Below, piece by piece: positions 30,266 to 43,800 of a stretch of DNA of 64,000 bases. A program made the position numbers and the translations under genes. Numbering within the stretch: the first letter of the stretch is position 1; each line of letters starts with the position of its first letter. The DNA is taken from assembly GCA_036768485.1 (NCBI GenBank), contig JAVLUZ010000771.1, positions 248,001 to 312,000 on the forward strand, written 5' to 3'. The notes below the pieces were generated by a model. It saw only the letters and a program-made list of their open reading frames with translations. It did no database searches and was not told the origin of the DNA. The DNA is from Mermis nigrescens (lineage: Eukaryota; Nematoda; Enoplea; Mermithida; Mermithidae).

Positions 30266-33104
30266 ATACCACTTTTAATTAGCATGATTTGAGTAAATCA
30301 ATCAGTAAACACGTACAGTAACATGCCGCAATAATGACAGCAGTCCAAGAACGCGTAAAACAATATTGCTCTGAACATATGCATTATATTTTTTAACATG
30401 ATTACCTTTTACCTTATAAAACAGATCACATGTTTTCAGCGTGAACTATACGCAACTACTGGGTGTAGAAAACATTTACAGTCAGATTTGTAATCCTGGC
30501 GTTACATGGAACATTTCGAAAAAATTCAGCTTTTCCAACGCTTTAGAACTAAAATTAATTTTCAGTGTAAACTTAGCATAACTACAGGGTGCAAAGAAAG
30601 CATGCAGTCAGATTCGTTATCCTGACCTTACCGTACATATCCTGAGAAAAAATTCACGTTTTGCAATGCTCTGGAAGTAAAATAAATTTGTAGTGTAAAC
30701 TTTACACGACAACAATAATTGAATAGTATAAATTTTACATAACTACAGGGTGTAGAGAAAACTAAGAGTAGATTCGTAATTCTGGTTTTACATAGATCAT
30801 TTTGGAAAAAATTAAGCTTTTGTAACGCTCTAGAAGTAAACTTAATTTCAGTGTAAACTCTACACAGCCACCGAGTGTAAAGAAGATTTAGGTCGGATTC
30901 GTAATACTGATATTATTCTGATATTACGATCAATATTTATGAAAGAATTAACTGCTCACAATATCTGAAGACAAATAAATATTAGATGTAAACCACTTTA
31001 CACCGCTCTTGAGTGTAAGAAATACTCGCAACTGACGTATAACCTTTGATCCCAAATACGTTCTTAGACTTGTGATCATGTCCAGACTCATAACCGCAGA
31101 AGTTGGTAGAAAAAAAACAAGACAGAAACACGTTTAACACCCCCGATTTTTGACTTAACACCTCCCAAAAAGCTCAATATTGATGTAAATAAATACAATT
31201 TGCTGAGACACGTACCCCTTAGAAATTTCTTCATTTTCATTTATTACACTTATCCGACTTCTAAATGGAGAAAAACCGAACAAAAAAAGGGTCGAAAACG
31301 TAGTTTTCGGTTTGGGGAATATTCGCCTCCGACATTTCGTCCCCGAGTTTTCGTCCCCGAATTTTCGCCCCCGACAGTTCGCCACCGACATTTTGCCCCC
31401 AGGTACGTTTCGCCCCCGGAACTTTCGCCCCCAAACATTTCGCCTCTCGGATGTTTCGCCCTCAAACATTTCGCCCCTCGGATGTTTCGCCCCCAAGTGA
31501 GCTGTACAATAAACGGGAGTATGCATTATACATTGACAGCGCCAAAATTCGGGAGGACACAATGTCCGCTTTACTTCTTTTTTGTTTTCAATCTTTTTTG
31601 AAATAAACTAAAAAGAATTTTTAATTTTTTCATTTTCAATCTTGATAAGTTTTCAATATTTTCGTTTTTCATTTTTAGATTTCTTTAAACAATTTTCTAA
31701 CCATTGTTCAACCATATTGCTGCTTTGATTTTTATTGCCAACAATGTAATGGCAAATAAAAAAATGACCTATTTGAATGACCTACTTAACGTTTGGTCGC
31801 AAACAAAAGGTCCTGGATGAAAATATTACTACAAAGACAATGTAATTATGTAAGGTCAAGCCAAAATCTCCACAAATCTTTATCAAATAAATAAAAAAAT
31901 TATGTCTTTGCTTGCCGACCGGGAGACATTATAATTAGGAACATAAAAAATATGCTTACGAAGGTCAAGCGAATTACCGGGAATGTAATAGCAAATTAAA
32001 AAAAATTAGGGCAAGCAAAATTGCAGAGACATGTTGATTGGTACAGTATAACGAGATATTTATTGGGGGCGAAACATCCGAGGAGCGAAATGTTTGGGGG
32101 CGAAAGTTCCTGGGGCAAAACGAACCTGGGGGCGAAATGTCGGGGGCGAAATATCGGGGGCGAAATGTCGGGGGCGAAATGTCGGGGACGAATCTTCCGG
32201 ATGCCTATTTTTCCACTATCCATCACATTGCAACCTTTAAAAATCTGAACCTAACTCCCTATTGAACGTAAAGAAATTCAATTGGGCCAGTTTGTAGCAT
32301 TTAAATTGTAGTACGTTTGAGTGTGAATCACTTCTGTTCGACATCCGATTTGATATATTGAACAATAGAAAAAAGGAAAAAAACGTGTTTTTCGTTCAAT
32401 GTTACACCCTAATTTTAAACTTTACACCTCCAGAAATAAATCAATGTCGAATTCTTTAAAAGCGGTTTGCTGCGACGAGTAGCCCGTTGAGCGTACTTTA
32501 TTTTTATTCTATTCAACTTGTCCCGACTTACGAGCGGAGAAGTTGGCGAAAAAATCTGAGACAAAACCAGTTTTTTACGTTATCCACTAGAGTGTAGACT
32601 TTAAACCCTAAGATATAACTCCGTATTCAGTGTAAAAAAGTTTGCATGTAAGCCAAAAGTATCCCTTGGATCCTACTACATTTCTATCAGAAAAAATTTT
32701 TTGGGACTTATAATTGGAGTTGTTGGCAGACGGAAAGAAATAAAAAACGCGACCAGAATCTGTCTTTACACTCGCATTTTTGGACTCTCTACACTTCCCC
32801 TCTAGAATAATGCGAATTTCTAAAAAACAAAAAATAGCGTTTTAGATAATTTAATTCTCTACAAATCTATGCCATCAAATTTTATGAAACATTTACACTG
32901 AGTTGTGTACAAGGTGACTGAAAATTAGCAAAAGTTCCATATGTTAAAACGTTACGCAAAAACTTTACACACTCATTAAAACCTTATCTTTCTTTTTAAA
33001 AAACCGCACCTTCCAGATGTGTTCCTCCCTTTATGGCTGTAGGGGGGCTCATAATTTGGGGTTACCCAAGTATATTATAGGTACGCGCTAACGCGCTACC
33101 TATG
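30266..33104. repeat. Large composite repeat, copy A, interrupted by a foldback element
   Basis: It begins with ACCACTTTTAATTAGCATGA and AGTCCAAGAACGCG. Irregular units of about 120-150 bp with GTGTAAACTTTACACAACTA and CTACAGGGTGTAGAGAAA motifs follow. It ends at a GC palindrome, TAGGTACGCGCTAACGCGCT, then ACCTA (33078-33104). The same order occurs at 49258-52366. Bases 31303-32205 are a later insertion absent from copy B. No long coding frame survives. Confidence 0.75.
31303..32205. mobile_element. Foldback element with GGGGGCGAAATGTC arms, TA target duplication
   Basis: The left arm (31317-31500) is an array of TTTCGCCCCCGACA-type units; the right arm (32066-32200) is the same array inverted. 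The outer ends share a GGAAG/GGGAAT ATTCGCC block. TA flanks both sides (31301-31302 and 32206-32207). Copy B of the host repeat has the uninterrupted site (AACGTATTTTCC near 51407). The central 560 bp is AT-rich and noncoding. A second element of this family is at 54911-56063. Confidence 0.85.
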
Positions 33105-34832
33105 ATATCTGAGGAACAATGGAAAGAAGCAGACGTCTGCACAGAACATTGAAAGCACAGATTTTATGTCTTTTCATCCATTGCTACCATTTCAAAATTT
33201 TTTATTTGTTATTTGGACTCAATTAGCTTAAATTTTAGCAGCTCAAAATTTTATTACGAAATATGATAAAATTTTGAATTCATTCGAAAAATTTATTACT
33301 TCTCACATTATCTTACTTATAAAGCAGATGCAGTAAAAACGCTATTCAAAAATTCGATAATACTCGTTAATTTAATTATTCAATAATCTGATGAATTTCT
33401 AGAAATAAATCTAGCTCTTTCAATAAAAGTTGTTTCTTCAACAGATTTATCACTAAAATGATTCAGTCGTTCCAAAATTCATGCCAAATATTGCAGTATG
33501 CTACACAAATTACAAATTTCGATTATATTGCTGAGAAAATTTAACGAAATTCAATGCCACTTCCCGTCTGTACGTTAAAAGCAATAATTTTCTTGTCAGA
33601 AATAGTACATTATTCATTGAGTCCTATCGTTCTTTCAGCAATCATTAAAGGATATAAGTTTTGGAATCCATAATATTTTTTAACTGGTCGGTTTGTCGCT
33701 TCTTGCTTCAAAAATTTACTGATCTTTTTGAATAAGTGCATCGGATATATTTTCTAGTAATTTTTCTAATAATTCCACTAAATCACTTAATTTCTATTAT
33801 GTACATTCGCTTAATTAGGTGGTTTTCATTGTACAGCAAATATAAAGAAAATGTTAACACTTCCTGAGTTGTTCTTCGAACTTAGAGCAATCGAATAAAT
33901 TTATAATTAATATGCATCAAAGCATTGGAGCACAAAGTATAAAACCTGCAAAAATTTAATTCATACAAAATATAAACATATAAATATAAAGCAAAAAAAT
34001 TAAGAAATTCAAATAAAAAATAAAAAATTCGTTGCTGATTTAGCCTACTTGTTCACTATTTGATAAGTTGACTTTTGAACTTTTACTACTATTAGAGGAG
34101 TTAGCAATACGCAGCTTTGATTTAATTAAGGTTTGTACCGATTTAACACGATTGCAATCTTTTCATTTGAAATTGTCTTGTCACATCTAGATTACATCGT
34201 AGTGTTCTTGTCAATTTCAAGCTTGCTGAAAATCAGAAGAAACATTTAGCCTTTAGGAGTGGAAAATAGTCGAGTCAAAATTATTGAGTTCATAACAACC
34301 TACGAACGTAATTAATGCAAAGAAAAGTTCGCAAAAACTATCGTTTGCGTCGCATGACGATATTAATGATCAGGACGAATGAATTCGAATACAGCTCACC
34401 AAGAAAATTTCGCATTTGTGCGAATAAGACTAACATTATGTTTGGCATCAAAGCGTGCCAAATTGTCCCCTTGAGTGGGTTAGCTAAAAGATATGCATGA
34501 ATTAGCTACAGCCTAATTCGCTTATATACATACAGTAAACAAAATTATTAAATAGCCGACTAATTAGCATAAATTACACGGTGAGCTTATGCTCGACCAC
34601 CCACTGGTAATTTAGATAATATGTATATCACGAATCGCGAGTCAAACTTGTGAAATAGGTCAGGTGAAATTGAGTACTAGTGTCATTATTATTATCGCAC
34701 GTCGCCCTTTGAAAACTAATGTGCCAGCATTTCTGGGTATCTACACTGAGATTTATCTGCCCGTTCTAATAAATACATCATAACGAATTTCATATTTTAT
34801 TATTCATTGCGCTACTGTTTTCGATCAAACAA
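33105..34832. other. AT-rich intergenic region upstream of HSF
   Basis: No exon with matched splice sites, RNA gene or known repeat was found. It should contain the HSF promoter. I saw no convincing run of three alternating GAA/TTC blocks, so no heat shock element is called. Confidence 0.4.
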
Positions 34833-34856
34833 ATGCGACGATTGACAGAATGCTAA
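34833..34856 (+). promoter_or_regulatory. Upstream ORF overlapping the HSF start codon
   Basis: An ATG at 34833 opens a seven-codon frame (MRRLTEC) that ends in TAA at 34854-34856, overlapping the HSF ATG at 34850 in another frame. If transcription starts upstream it would reduce initiation at the HSF ATG. Alternatively, the ACAG at 34846-34849 is a splice acceptor directly before the ATG, and the uORF is then removed. Confidence 0.35.
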
Positions 34857-37800
34857 ATCAGCAGCAGAACGAAAATAGTGGAATGCCAAATTTTCTTTTA
34901 AAACTTTGGAAACTCGTGGGCGATGAGCAATTTCAAGATAGCATCCGTTGGGATACTGTAAGATCTCGAGCTACAAATATATATTTATTTAAAATCTAAA
35001 TTTTGTGCTTTCACTGATAAATGCACGAAAACACTAATTTTTAAGATGAATCCCAAGAGGCAGCACGTTTTTGTTGAACATGAATCTATCGCTTCCATAG
35101 GATAAAGGAGTAATGATAAATCGTTCTCTGAATTTGACGATAGAAAAAAATCTGATTTCAAATTTTTGACATATTACGCTAACATTTATACAATTTTTTC
35201 ATGAATTCTGTCGCAAAAAATTGCTGTTTTGCACTGAATCAGTCTAGCAACTCGGCTGATTCAAAACTTAAAAGGATGCTTTATGGGACAAGTATTTTGC
35301 ACAAGCTTAAAAAATTCATTTTAAATTCCTCTTTGCTGAATTAAAACACTCAGGCATCATCATCAGTAATACCAATAACTTTCTCCGCGGCTCTCTAATA
35401 TATTTAACAAAACTTGTATTAACAATATTTGAATTATTAAAAATCGGCTATGAAAGAGGTTTAAATAAACAAATTGCTACATTAGCATTTAAAAAGCGCA
35501 GAAATTCATATATGCAAAATTATGATAATCTCTAGCTTTGTGACCATTTTTCTGTGCACGAGAAGAATTGTCTTTACTGTGCAAAGCTAAGTGAAATCGA
35601 CTCCAAGGTAACGCCCGTCGCGCCTAATAAATCAGCAAAACACTTTCTAGAAATTTTCGTTTCTAAGCTTTACCGCATGGTGTATTCTGCTAGAAAATTC
35701 CACGTAGAATCTGCCAATTGTCCACTTTCAACGTAATTTATTATTAGATAATTTATTTTATGCAAACATATTGGCCATGATTATTCATATTCAACGTGGA
35801 TGCATTTAAAGGAAATATAATTTTACTTCGATTTATCGAGTGTGTCACTCTTTTTGATTTCAGAATGGCTGCAGCTTCCACATTCACGAATGCTACACAT
35901 TTAGCAAAACAGTGTTGCCGCTATATTTCAAGCACAGCAATTTGAACAGCTTTATCCGACAACTAAATATGTGTAAGTTTGAGTCTTCCTAAATCATATA
36001 CTAAAAGCATTTTTTCATATAGATGGAAAACATCGATAGACTTTCGTACCAGTCAGTAGCGTATGAGTATAAATATCTACCTACATATTGATAATTTTTG
36101 GGCGATTTTTCACCTGATTGAAGCATTCGAATTTTCATTCTCAATCTTAATTTTTGAGAGATCTCCGTACAAGAGATCAATGCTCTGTAAAACTTTATCG
36201 TATGTACTTCATCAAACTGTACAGCTGCAAGCCACGGATAACTTTTAGCAAAATTTTCATTAGGCTTTCGCTATGACTTAATGTAAAAAGCTATAACTTG
36301 GCTCAAAAGCGAACCTAAAAGTCATATTGAATTCAAAAGAAGAGAACTCTAATAAAATCTCAAAAGACGATTGAAACCATGCCAAGTGGGTACAGTACAG
36401 TGCGGGCTATTCAGTATGGGAGGACAACCTACTTGATGAGGAAAACCTAAAATTTCATTCAGCATCTTGACTGGTTAAAAATATGAGACAAAGAAAGTTT
36501 TAAAAAGTGCCTTTTTTGAGCTTAAAAACGATGGATGCAGGTCAAATACACTGTTTTTTGACGTTTCGGACAATGCTCGTTCTTTCTAGAACATAAAAAA
36601 TTTCGGAAAAAATTTAAATAAAATCGAGTAAATTAAGCAGAATATAGTCAAAAAATCTGTATATGGCGCTAGGCGCCGAAAGTTTGAGAATTTTGAGCCA
36701 AAATTGAGCTGAAAAACGTTTAAAAGACACCTTTTCACAATTTTCACGAGAAATCGATAATTTTGGGGGGAGGAGCGTCCATTTTGCGGAGTCAGTTGCT
36801 ATCCTGAGGAGGGGATCGAAACCCCCTGAACACGTGTGATTATGACTCATGTCATGACCTCTTTATTCTCTGAAAATTTTTGTACCTATTGTTTGCATTG
36901 CAGGGCAGACCAAATAAGAATCGCATATAGGAAACAAAAGAGGATTTTTGTGAATGATTTTATGGAGCTTAACATTTCAGTATGTGCATTTACTTTATTG
37001 TCACGTATTAATTTGAGCTTTTGACAATGAGATCTGTAAAGTCTTGCACATTAATGAAATAGTGAGAAAATTTCGTTTTCCTGCAGTTCTTTCCAGAATA
37101 CACAACTGTTTAAGAAAGAGCTAGATTATTTCTCAGTCCGTTTCAAAGAGAAAGAGTAACAAAAATGCTGAAAGAAACAAATAGGCTCCAAAATGAAACG
37201 CCATCTTTTTTATAATTAGACATTTATGTAGCAAAAGGTTTCTTTCGTCTGATGAATGATTTATATAATCGAAAAAACTCAATTATAGTCCGTTTCACAC
37301 AATTTTGGGCATAAAATATTAGATCTGGTTATAATGCGAAAGGTTAGCTGAATAATAGAATCACTTTCAGCTAATAGTGTTCAAAATTAACATAAAGGTT
37401 TCACCTTTTTGATAAAATCATCAGATGCGCCCGCTTTTAACAAAACTTTAAAACATTAAGTGATTTCTTGTTTTGAATTGATTGGATTCTACTCGATTTA
37501 GCTCCTTAATTCTAGATGGATTCCGGAAGGTAGCACATATTGATAAAGGTGCGCTAAAGCAAGCCAGTGATCCGAAGACGGATACGATGGAATTTCAACA
37601 TCCGTACTTTATTAGAGGACGAGAAGATTTGTTGGTTCTAATAAAAAGAAAAGTGACGACGAATAATCAACAAAAGTAATGTATAAGTCTGAGGATTATC
37701 GAGTAGTAAATCAAAATTGAGCTTTGATCAGGATGCACAACGGTCATTTTATGTTTTAGTGAATATCTCTAATTTCTTTACTGTTTCTCAAATAAATCAC

Positions 37801-40800
37801 GTAGGTACAAAAAGCTGTCTTCATAAGCACACATACGCATAAAGCTGGGTTTCAATAATGCTGGTCAAAATCTTTTTAAGAAAGAGTAAAATAAGAATGG
37901 ATGTGAGCGAAATGTGTTTTTAAATGACAAAAATTTATTATTCCAATGAAATATGTATTTCTGGAGTTAGAATCGAACCAGAAATGTTTGCTCTAAAATA
38001 GCTCTATAGCGAAAAATAAATTGTTAACAGACAATCTCCATCCCAACTGAATACGTTTACGCAGAGTACCTTTGAATGGTCCAATTCTAAAATATTGCCA
38101 TAAAAAAGGCACACATGTTTTAGGCACAAATTTTATGAATTCTTTAGGATGGAGAAATATTTCACTAAATTTGACATTTTCAGAAGCGCCTGTGTTGCAG
38201 TAGAACAATCCACAAACCAGCCGATTACAAATTTGTCGCTTAATCCATACGGCACATCAGTGTTTGATACTGGCCAAATAAATTGTCCTTCCGGGCCAAA
38301 TGTGCAAGAGCAGAACGAAAACATGAACTCGTATTTGCTAAGTGATATTCGTAATCTTCGAGAAAAACAACTGAATTGTGAATCAGCAGTGCTTCAGATT
38401 AGGTAATGCTAATTTAATAATCCGATTTTATTTCAAGATTTATATCATTTGTAAGCCAGCATTTTACGGTAACGGACCAGATCTAATGTTAAACTAAAAT
38501 GCTATTTATTCACATGAAAGTCTTGAAAGGAAAAGTACAAGCTTACGCAGAACTAAGCTATTTAGGAATCTTAGTTAGACAAAGTAAACTTAATAAGCGG
38601 TCCGATGGATTTATTGAAATGCGGACTTTCAGAAAAACTCTTTTAGATAATCTTCATAGATTGAGTAATAGCATGCATAGCTTCAGCTGACTAATCCTTC
38701 CCGAATACCTATGCTGTTTTCTAGTACCTTTTGAATTGGAATTCCCCGAATATTTTCTAAAAAAATCATGATTTTGTCCAAATTGATTTTTTCAACAATG
38801 TTCGAGCTTAAAAAACAGAAAGAGTGATAAAACCATTTTGAACGAAAGCTTCACTTGTCGAAAATGAACGACGAGCTTTAGAATCTATTGTGAACACAAA
38901 CTCCATATAAATCATACAAACTAATATTCAAAATAAAGCAGATTAATTAAGACTGTATGTTAAGGAAGGAAAATCAAGCACTGTGGCGCGAAATCGGCTC
39001 CATGCGACATTTGCATAGAAAACAACAATTACTGGTTGATGATTTGATACATGTGTTGTATTCGTTCGCCAAGCGTTCAAGTAGTGCTGTCGGCCAATTA
39101 GCTATTGAGTCGGCGTCAAATATATTTCAACGACAGCTTATTAGAGGATCTCCAGGCTTGTCTGGTCAAATCGTAAATGAGACATTTAGTGACCAGGAAT
39201 CCATAGACATAATACGAGATGCAACAGGTCAGCAAAAGATTTGATCACAGTAACGGGTTTTCCGTAATTGCAACTTTGATTCTTAACAAAATTTCTGCAA
39301 AATTAGAAATATTGATCATTTTAGAAACGTTACCAAATTGAAGCAATAATTTCTTTTCATATTGTTATATATTTTTTATATTTTTATATAATGTTTATAT
39401 AATTTTTTAAATAATTTCTTTTTAAATCAATAGAATAATTTTTGAAGATCTGTCAAAGATGGACTGGATCAGCTTGCGAAAAAGTTCAACGCTGTTTTCA
39501 ATTGGTCTGAATGCACGAGGTCACGTTTTTAGAAATGGCGAGAAACTAACAAAATCTTTGTAATTAAAAAGAAACACGTTAGAATAGAAAATGGTAGTAC
39601 GAGTAATACGCAGACACGCAGCTGGCCCTCTGAATTAGGGGAAGACTTAAAGTTTGAAGTCAAATATCTCAACAAATACTCGTACGAGTATATAGATGAA
39701 AATTATGGCATTTTTGAGCGTTTTTCAGCGATCTCTAATTAATGGAGAATAAATAATTTGAAAAAATAAAAAAGATTCATCTTGAAAGCGCCTCGAAAAC
39801 TCTGAGCCTATCAGCTCAAAAGCAGGCTAAAATATACTCTAAAGGTCTTTCTAATACGCTTCAAGAATTTTCCATTTTTCCTTTGGAGGACCCTTACAAA
39901 AACTACTCACGCTTTCAATATTTTGGGGAAGAAGTCCCCCAAATCCCCAGTTACATGCCTGTTAATACGCTATATTTTGAAACAGAAAGAAAAAGATTTT
40001 GATCTTGACATTTAGAACACAAATACAATACGATACCAAATTCGTTGAAGTGAAAGCATAAAAATAATAAAAATAAGTAGAAGATTGAAGCATGGTACGA
40101 TCGACTGCTTTCGTTATTTTGAGCTAAGAAGAATATATTAAACACTCAGGATGTTTTCTGAATTTTTTGCACATCTTATTCTGCTTACAGACATGCATTC
40201 CATACAGTTCTTGTCGTAGTCAGAATAAACACGAAAATATTATGCTTCTACTTAAGGTACACACTCGTAAGCAGACACGCACGTGGAGGAGTACTTGGGG
40301 GGAAGTCTAGACCCCCAAAATGAAAGAATGGAAAATTTTCTGGAGAAAATGAGACAAAATGAAGGCCGTAAATGAATGAAAATTGGAAAATTGTGATGCG
40401 AAACAATAAAGTAGTTTCAACGCTATTTTAGCACTCATACCAGTTTATGAGGTCATTTTAACCATAAAACGCTCAACTTTTGACCCTCCAGACCCGCTGA
40501 CTGCCCAGATCGGCCCTGCTGTGCATCTATCCTTGTAATTCAGGTAGGTACTTGGCGCATTTAATCGTTAGGTAGGTGTTTGCTGAGCTTCCCTTTGATC
40601 AATAAAATTTTTTAGCACGGAGTTCCTGCTGCTTCAAATAACCATGTGTACAAGCAAAGTCCGCAGCCAGTTATTGGCCAAACTGCAAGTGAGATAAGAT
40701 TGTCGTTTATTCCTGTAATGATTTGTTTTTTTATCAGATTGCTGAATACTTGTAATTTCGGAATTATTAAAAAGAATCTTTATTGTGCAAAAATATGATC

Positions 40801-43800
40801 GAGTAATTTTTGCTAAGTAGTCTTAAAGGGTAGTGTCTAGGGTGGCCGTCCGTGCTATGTGGCAGTCCATCCAGCCTGGCCCTTCGTCTAGAGTGGCCGT
40901 CTTCCTTTTTGTTACATTTTTCCAGGGTGGCCGACCCAATAGGCTATATGGCCTCCGCTCTGTCATGCTCCTTCGACCGTCTTAATTCACCGACTGTCCG
41001 ATTCACTAGGAATATAACAGTTCATTTTTAAATTGCCCAAAATCCGTTTCTCCGACTGTCTCGATTGTTAGACTTGTCGTATAATAATCACTTTTGTAAA
41101 AGATAGCTTAATGATGATTTACAAATTTGTTTGGTGAGTAGCAGGAATAGGACATGTGTGTCTAATGTATAAATTATTGCGCTACTATTCTGGCTTACCC
41201 AGAAAAGTTTTTGCGCAGTTATTTAGTTGAGTTTTTGAGTGACATTTTCTAACTACTAAACTACTCTGACACAGTAAAAGAGTTATTTAGAAAGTTAAAT
41301 AAATTTTGCCTTCCCAAAGTCATTCATGGTTTCGGGCAACCACCTAAAAACAAAACTAGAATACTTGAATAAAACTGAAAATTTGCCATTTGCTGACGGG
41401 AACATCCTGCGCACACATTTCGTTTGACAAGAGCGTGACAAAATAAAAAAAGACGCACACAAATGGGGTACTTTTCTTATTGTGCGAGATGCATATAAAT
41501 TATATGCATTTTGTACAATGTTATATGGTACTCATGTAAGTAATATTCAAATAAATATTGTCGCAATATTATATAACATTTAAAGTAGAAACTAAATATA
41601 GCGTAGACGGATGGCCATTCTGGACAGTATGATTAAACCATATTTTACTGTGGACGGCCATCCTGGATAGACGACCAGGCTGGATGGGCGGCCACCATAG
41701 GTGGGCGGCACCAAAGTTTTAATTGCTTTTTTATCGCTTAAAAGGCAGTGTCATAAAGGCAGAAAAATGAAGAATTCCTAATAGGCATCAGGCGCGAAGT
41801 GCCGAAAAATCCGTAATACATGGCCGATGATCATAGGTGGGCGGCACTAAAGTTCTGCAGGGGGTGGGTGCAAGATTTTTCCAAAGATCAAAAGAATGGT
41901 CTTTAAAATGGTATTATGGCGAAAAAACACCATTTTTTTCAACGCTTTTCATCGAGCACTATCCATTGGCATCAAAAAATTGCGAGAAAAAAATTTTCAA
42001 AAATTGAATTCAGGGGGTATTTTGGTTTCTGGGGGTGCATACCCTCAAACCCCAACGTTCAGGTATGGCGGCCACCCTGGAAAATCCACGCCCTAATTCA
42101 GCATTCATACAACATGAAACAGGAATCGTGAATGGAGGGCTAGGCTGTACGGGCGGCGGTCACCCTGGACACAATCGTCTTAAAGACAAATCACATTTAT
42201 AGTCTGTTTCACATAATTTCGTGCATGAATCCTAAGAATTTTGTCGACAATAAGCCGTTGGGTTACGATACTTGTGTATCATATCAATGCTATAATCGCA
42301 ATCTGTCAGCTTATTGCTAAAATTTATGACCGAAGTTGTGTGAAACAGACTATAGTTCTCCTTTGTTAATGAATAGAATTCAAGATAAGAATAGAATCGA
42401 AGAGCGGCAGCGTAGCTATAATTTTCACTGACCGCGTTTTGACAACTAATTCGGTTTACAGTTAACTTGCTTAATTAAATATAGCAATAGTTTTCAGCTA
42501 AGATTAATGCTGATCTGAAATTATGTTCAATGAACCCAATTAGGGTTTAATAATTAATAATCATAATAAATTAGTATTTAATATTAATTATTAATATTCA
42601 ATAACCGATAATTAATTTAATCAAGCCCTAAATAATTGCCGTAACCAGATATGCACGTGGGGTTTGGTGGGGTCTATACTAGACCCCTCCAGAATAGAAA
42701 AATGGAACATTTTGTCGGAAAAATAAAGCAAAATGAAGGCAAATAACGGGTAAAAAGTGAAAATTATACTAAATGTGCTTAAAATTGGCTAGTAATTGTG
42801 TAATAACGTAATTTAATGCTGTTTTAGTGCTTATACCAGTTTTTCATGTCATTTTGGCCCGAAAAAATCTTAATTCTTGACCCCCAGATCGGCTTATCCC
42901 CCTAGATAGGCCATGCCGTGCATTTCGACCGTAACCCATAATGACCCTTAATAACTCATAATTACTCATAATAGACCTAAAATGCCTGTATACCCATAAA
43001 TCACACAAGTTGTCAGTTTGTTGCCGGTAAAACTTTTTTAAAGAAAAAAATAATTATGTAATCAGATTGTGAACTTTAATGCAAGATCAGAATAGTGAAT
43101 TTAAAATGACTTCAAGGGATAAGTCCACTTCACATCAATGTACGCTTATTTCACAAAATTTAATTCATACAGGTCCGTGTCCAAAAGAGAGGAGCGGAAA
43201 GGATAGAATTAATGATTTTAGCATACCTTTTGTGTGTTAAAAATCCAAGCTCGAGATAAAAATGAAGATTTTTCCAGCGCCTGTGCGCAAACTTAATAAT
43301 TATTTGTATTCTTTTCGTTTGAAATCTTAATAAATTATGTACAAAAGGCGAAAGTTAAAAATTCGTTCATGGATCGGATGATGTGAAATCTCGTATCGAT
43401 AGTTTGAACGATAGATTTTTTGAATATGACCTTCGATCATAATCCTGAGGGAAAATTTACAGGCTTATCGCATATCGCACGTCACGATATCTGCCACAAA
43501 TCGTAGTGTCATGTCAGACGCAATATCGGATGCGATAAGCATAAAAAATTATTCGAAGTTTCATTGTTTAAAAATACATGAATTGAAGAACAAAAGGCTA
43601 GAGGCCCTGCTATACTTCCCGCCGCGCGGCGCCGCGCGGCGCCGCGTTGACAAAATGTGCTGCTATACTTCCAAACGCGGCGCCGCGTGGCACCGCGTAG
43701 CAGCAAGCACCGCCCCGCGGCGCCACCGCGGCGCCACGCGGCGCCGCGCGGCGCCGCGTGGCAGATAAATTGAAGTTTGAACACTGTTCAAACTTTTGCC

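Noticed and set aside
31155..31601. Long frames rich in FAP/RPR or GGE repeats here and at 54871-55162 and 55767-56138
   Set aside because: They come from the GGGGGCGAAATGTC minisatellite arms and are open only because the unit lacks stops.
38499..38690. 63-codon plus-strand frame in HSF intron 4
   Set aside because: It lies between in-phase HSF exons 4 and 5, and including it would break the conserved trimerisation domain.
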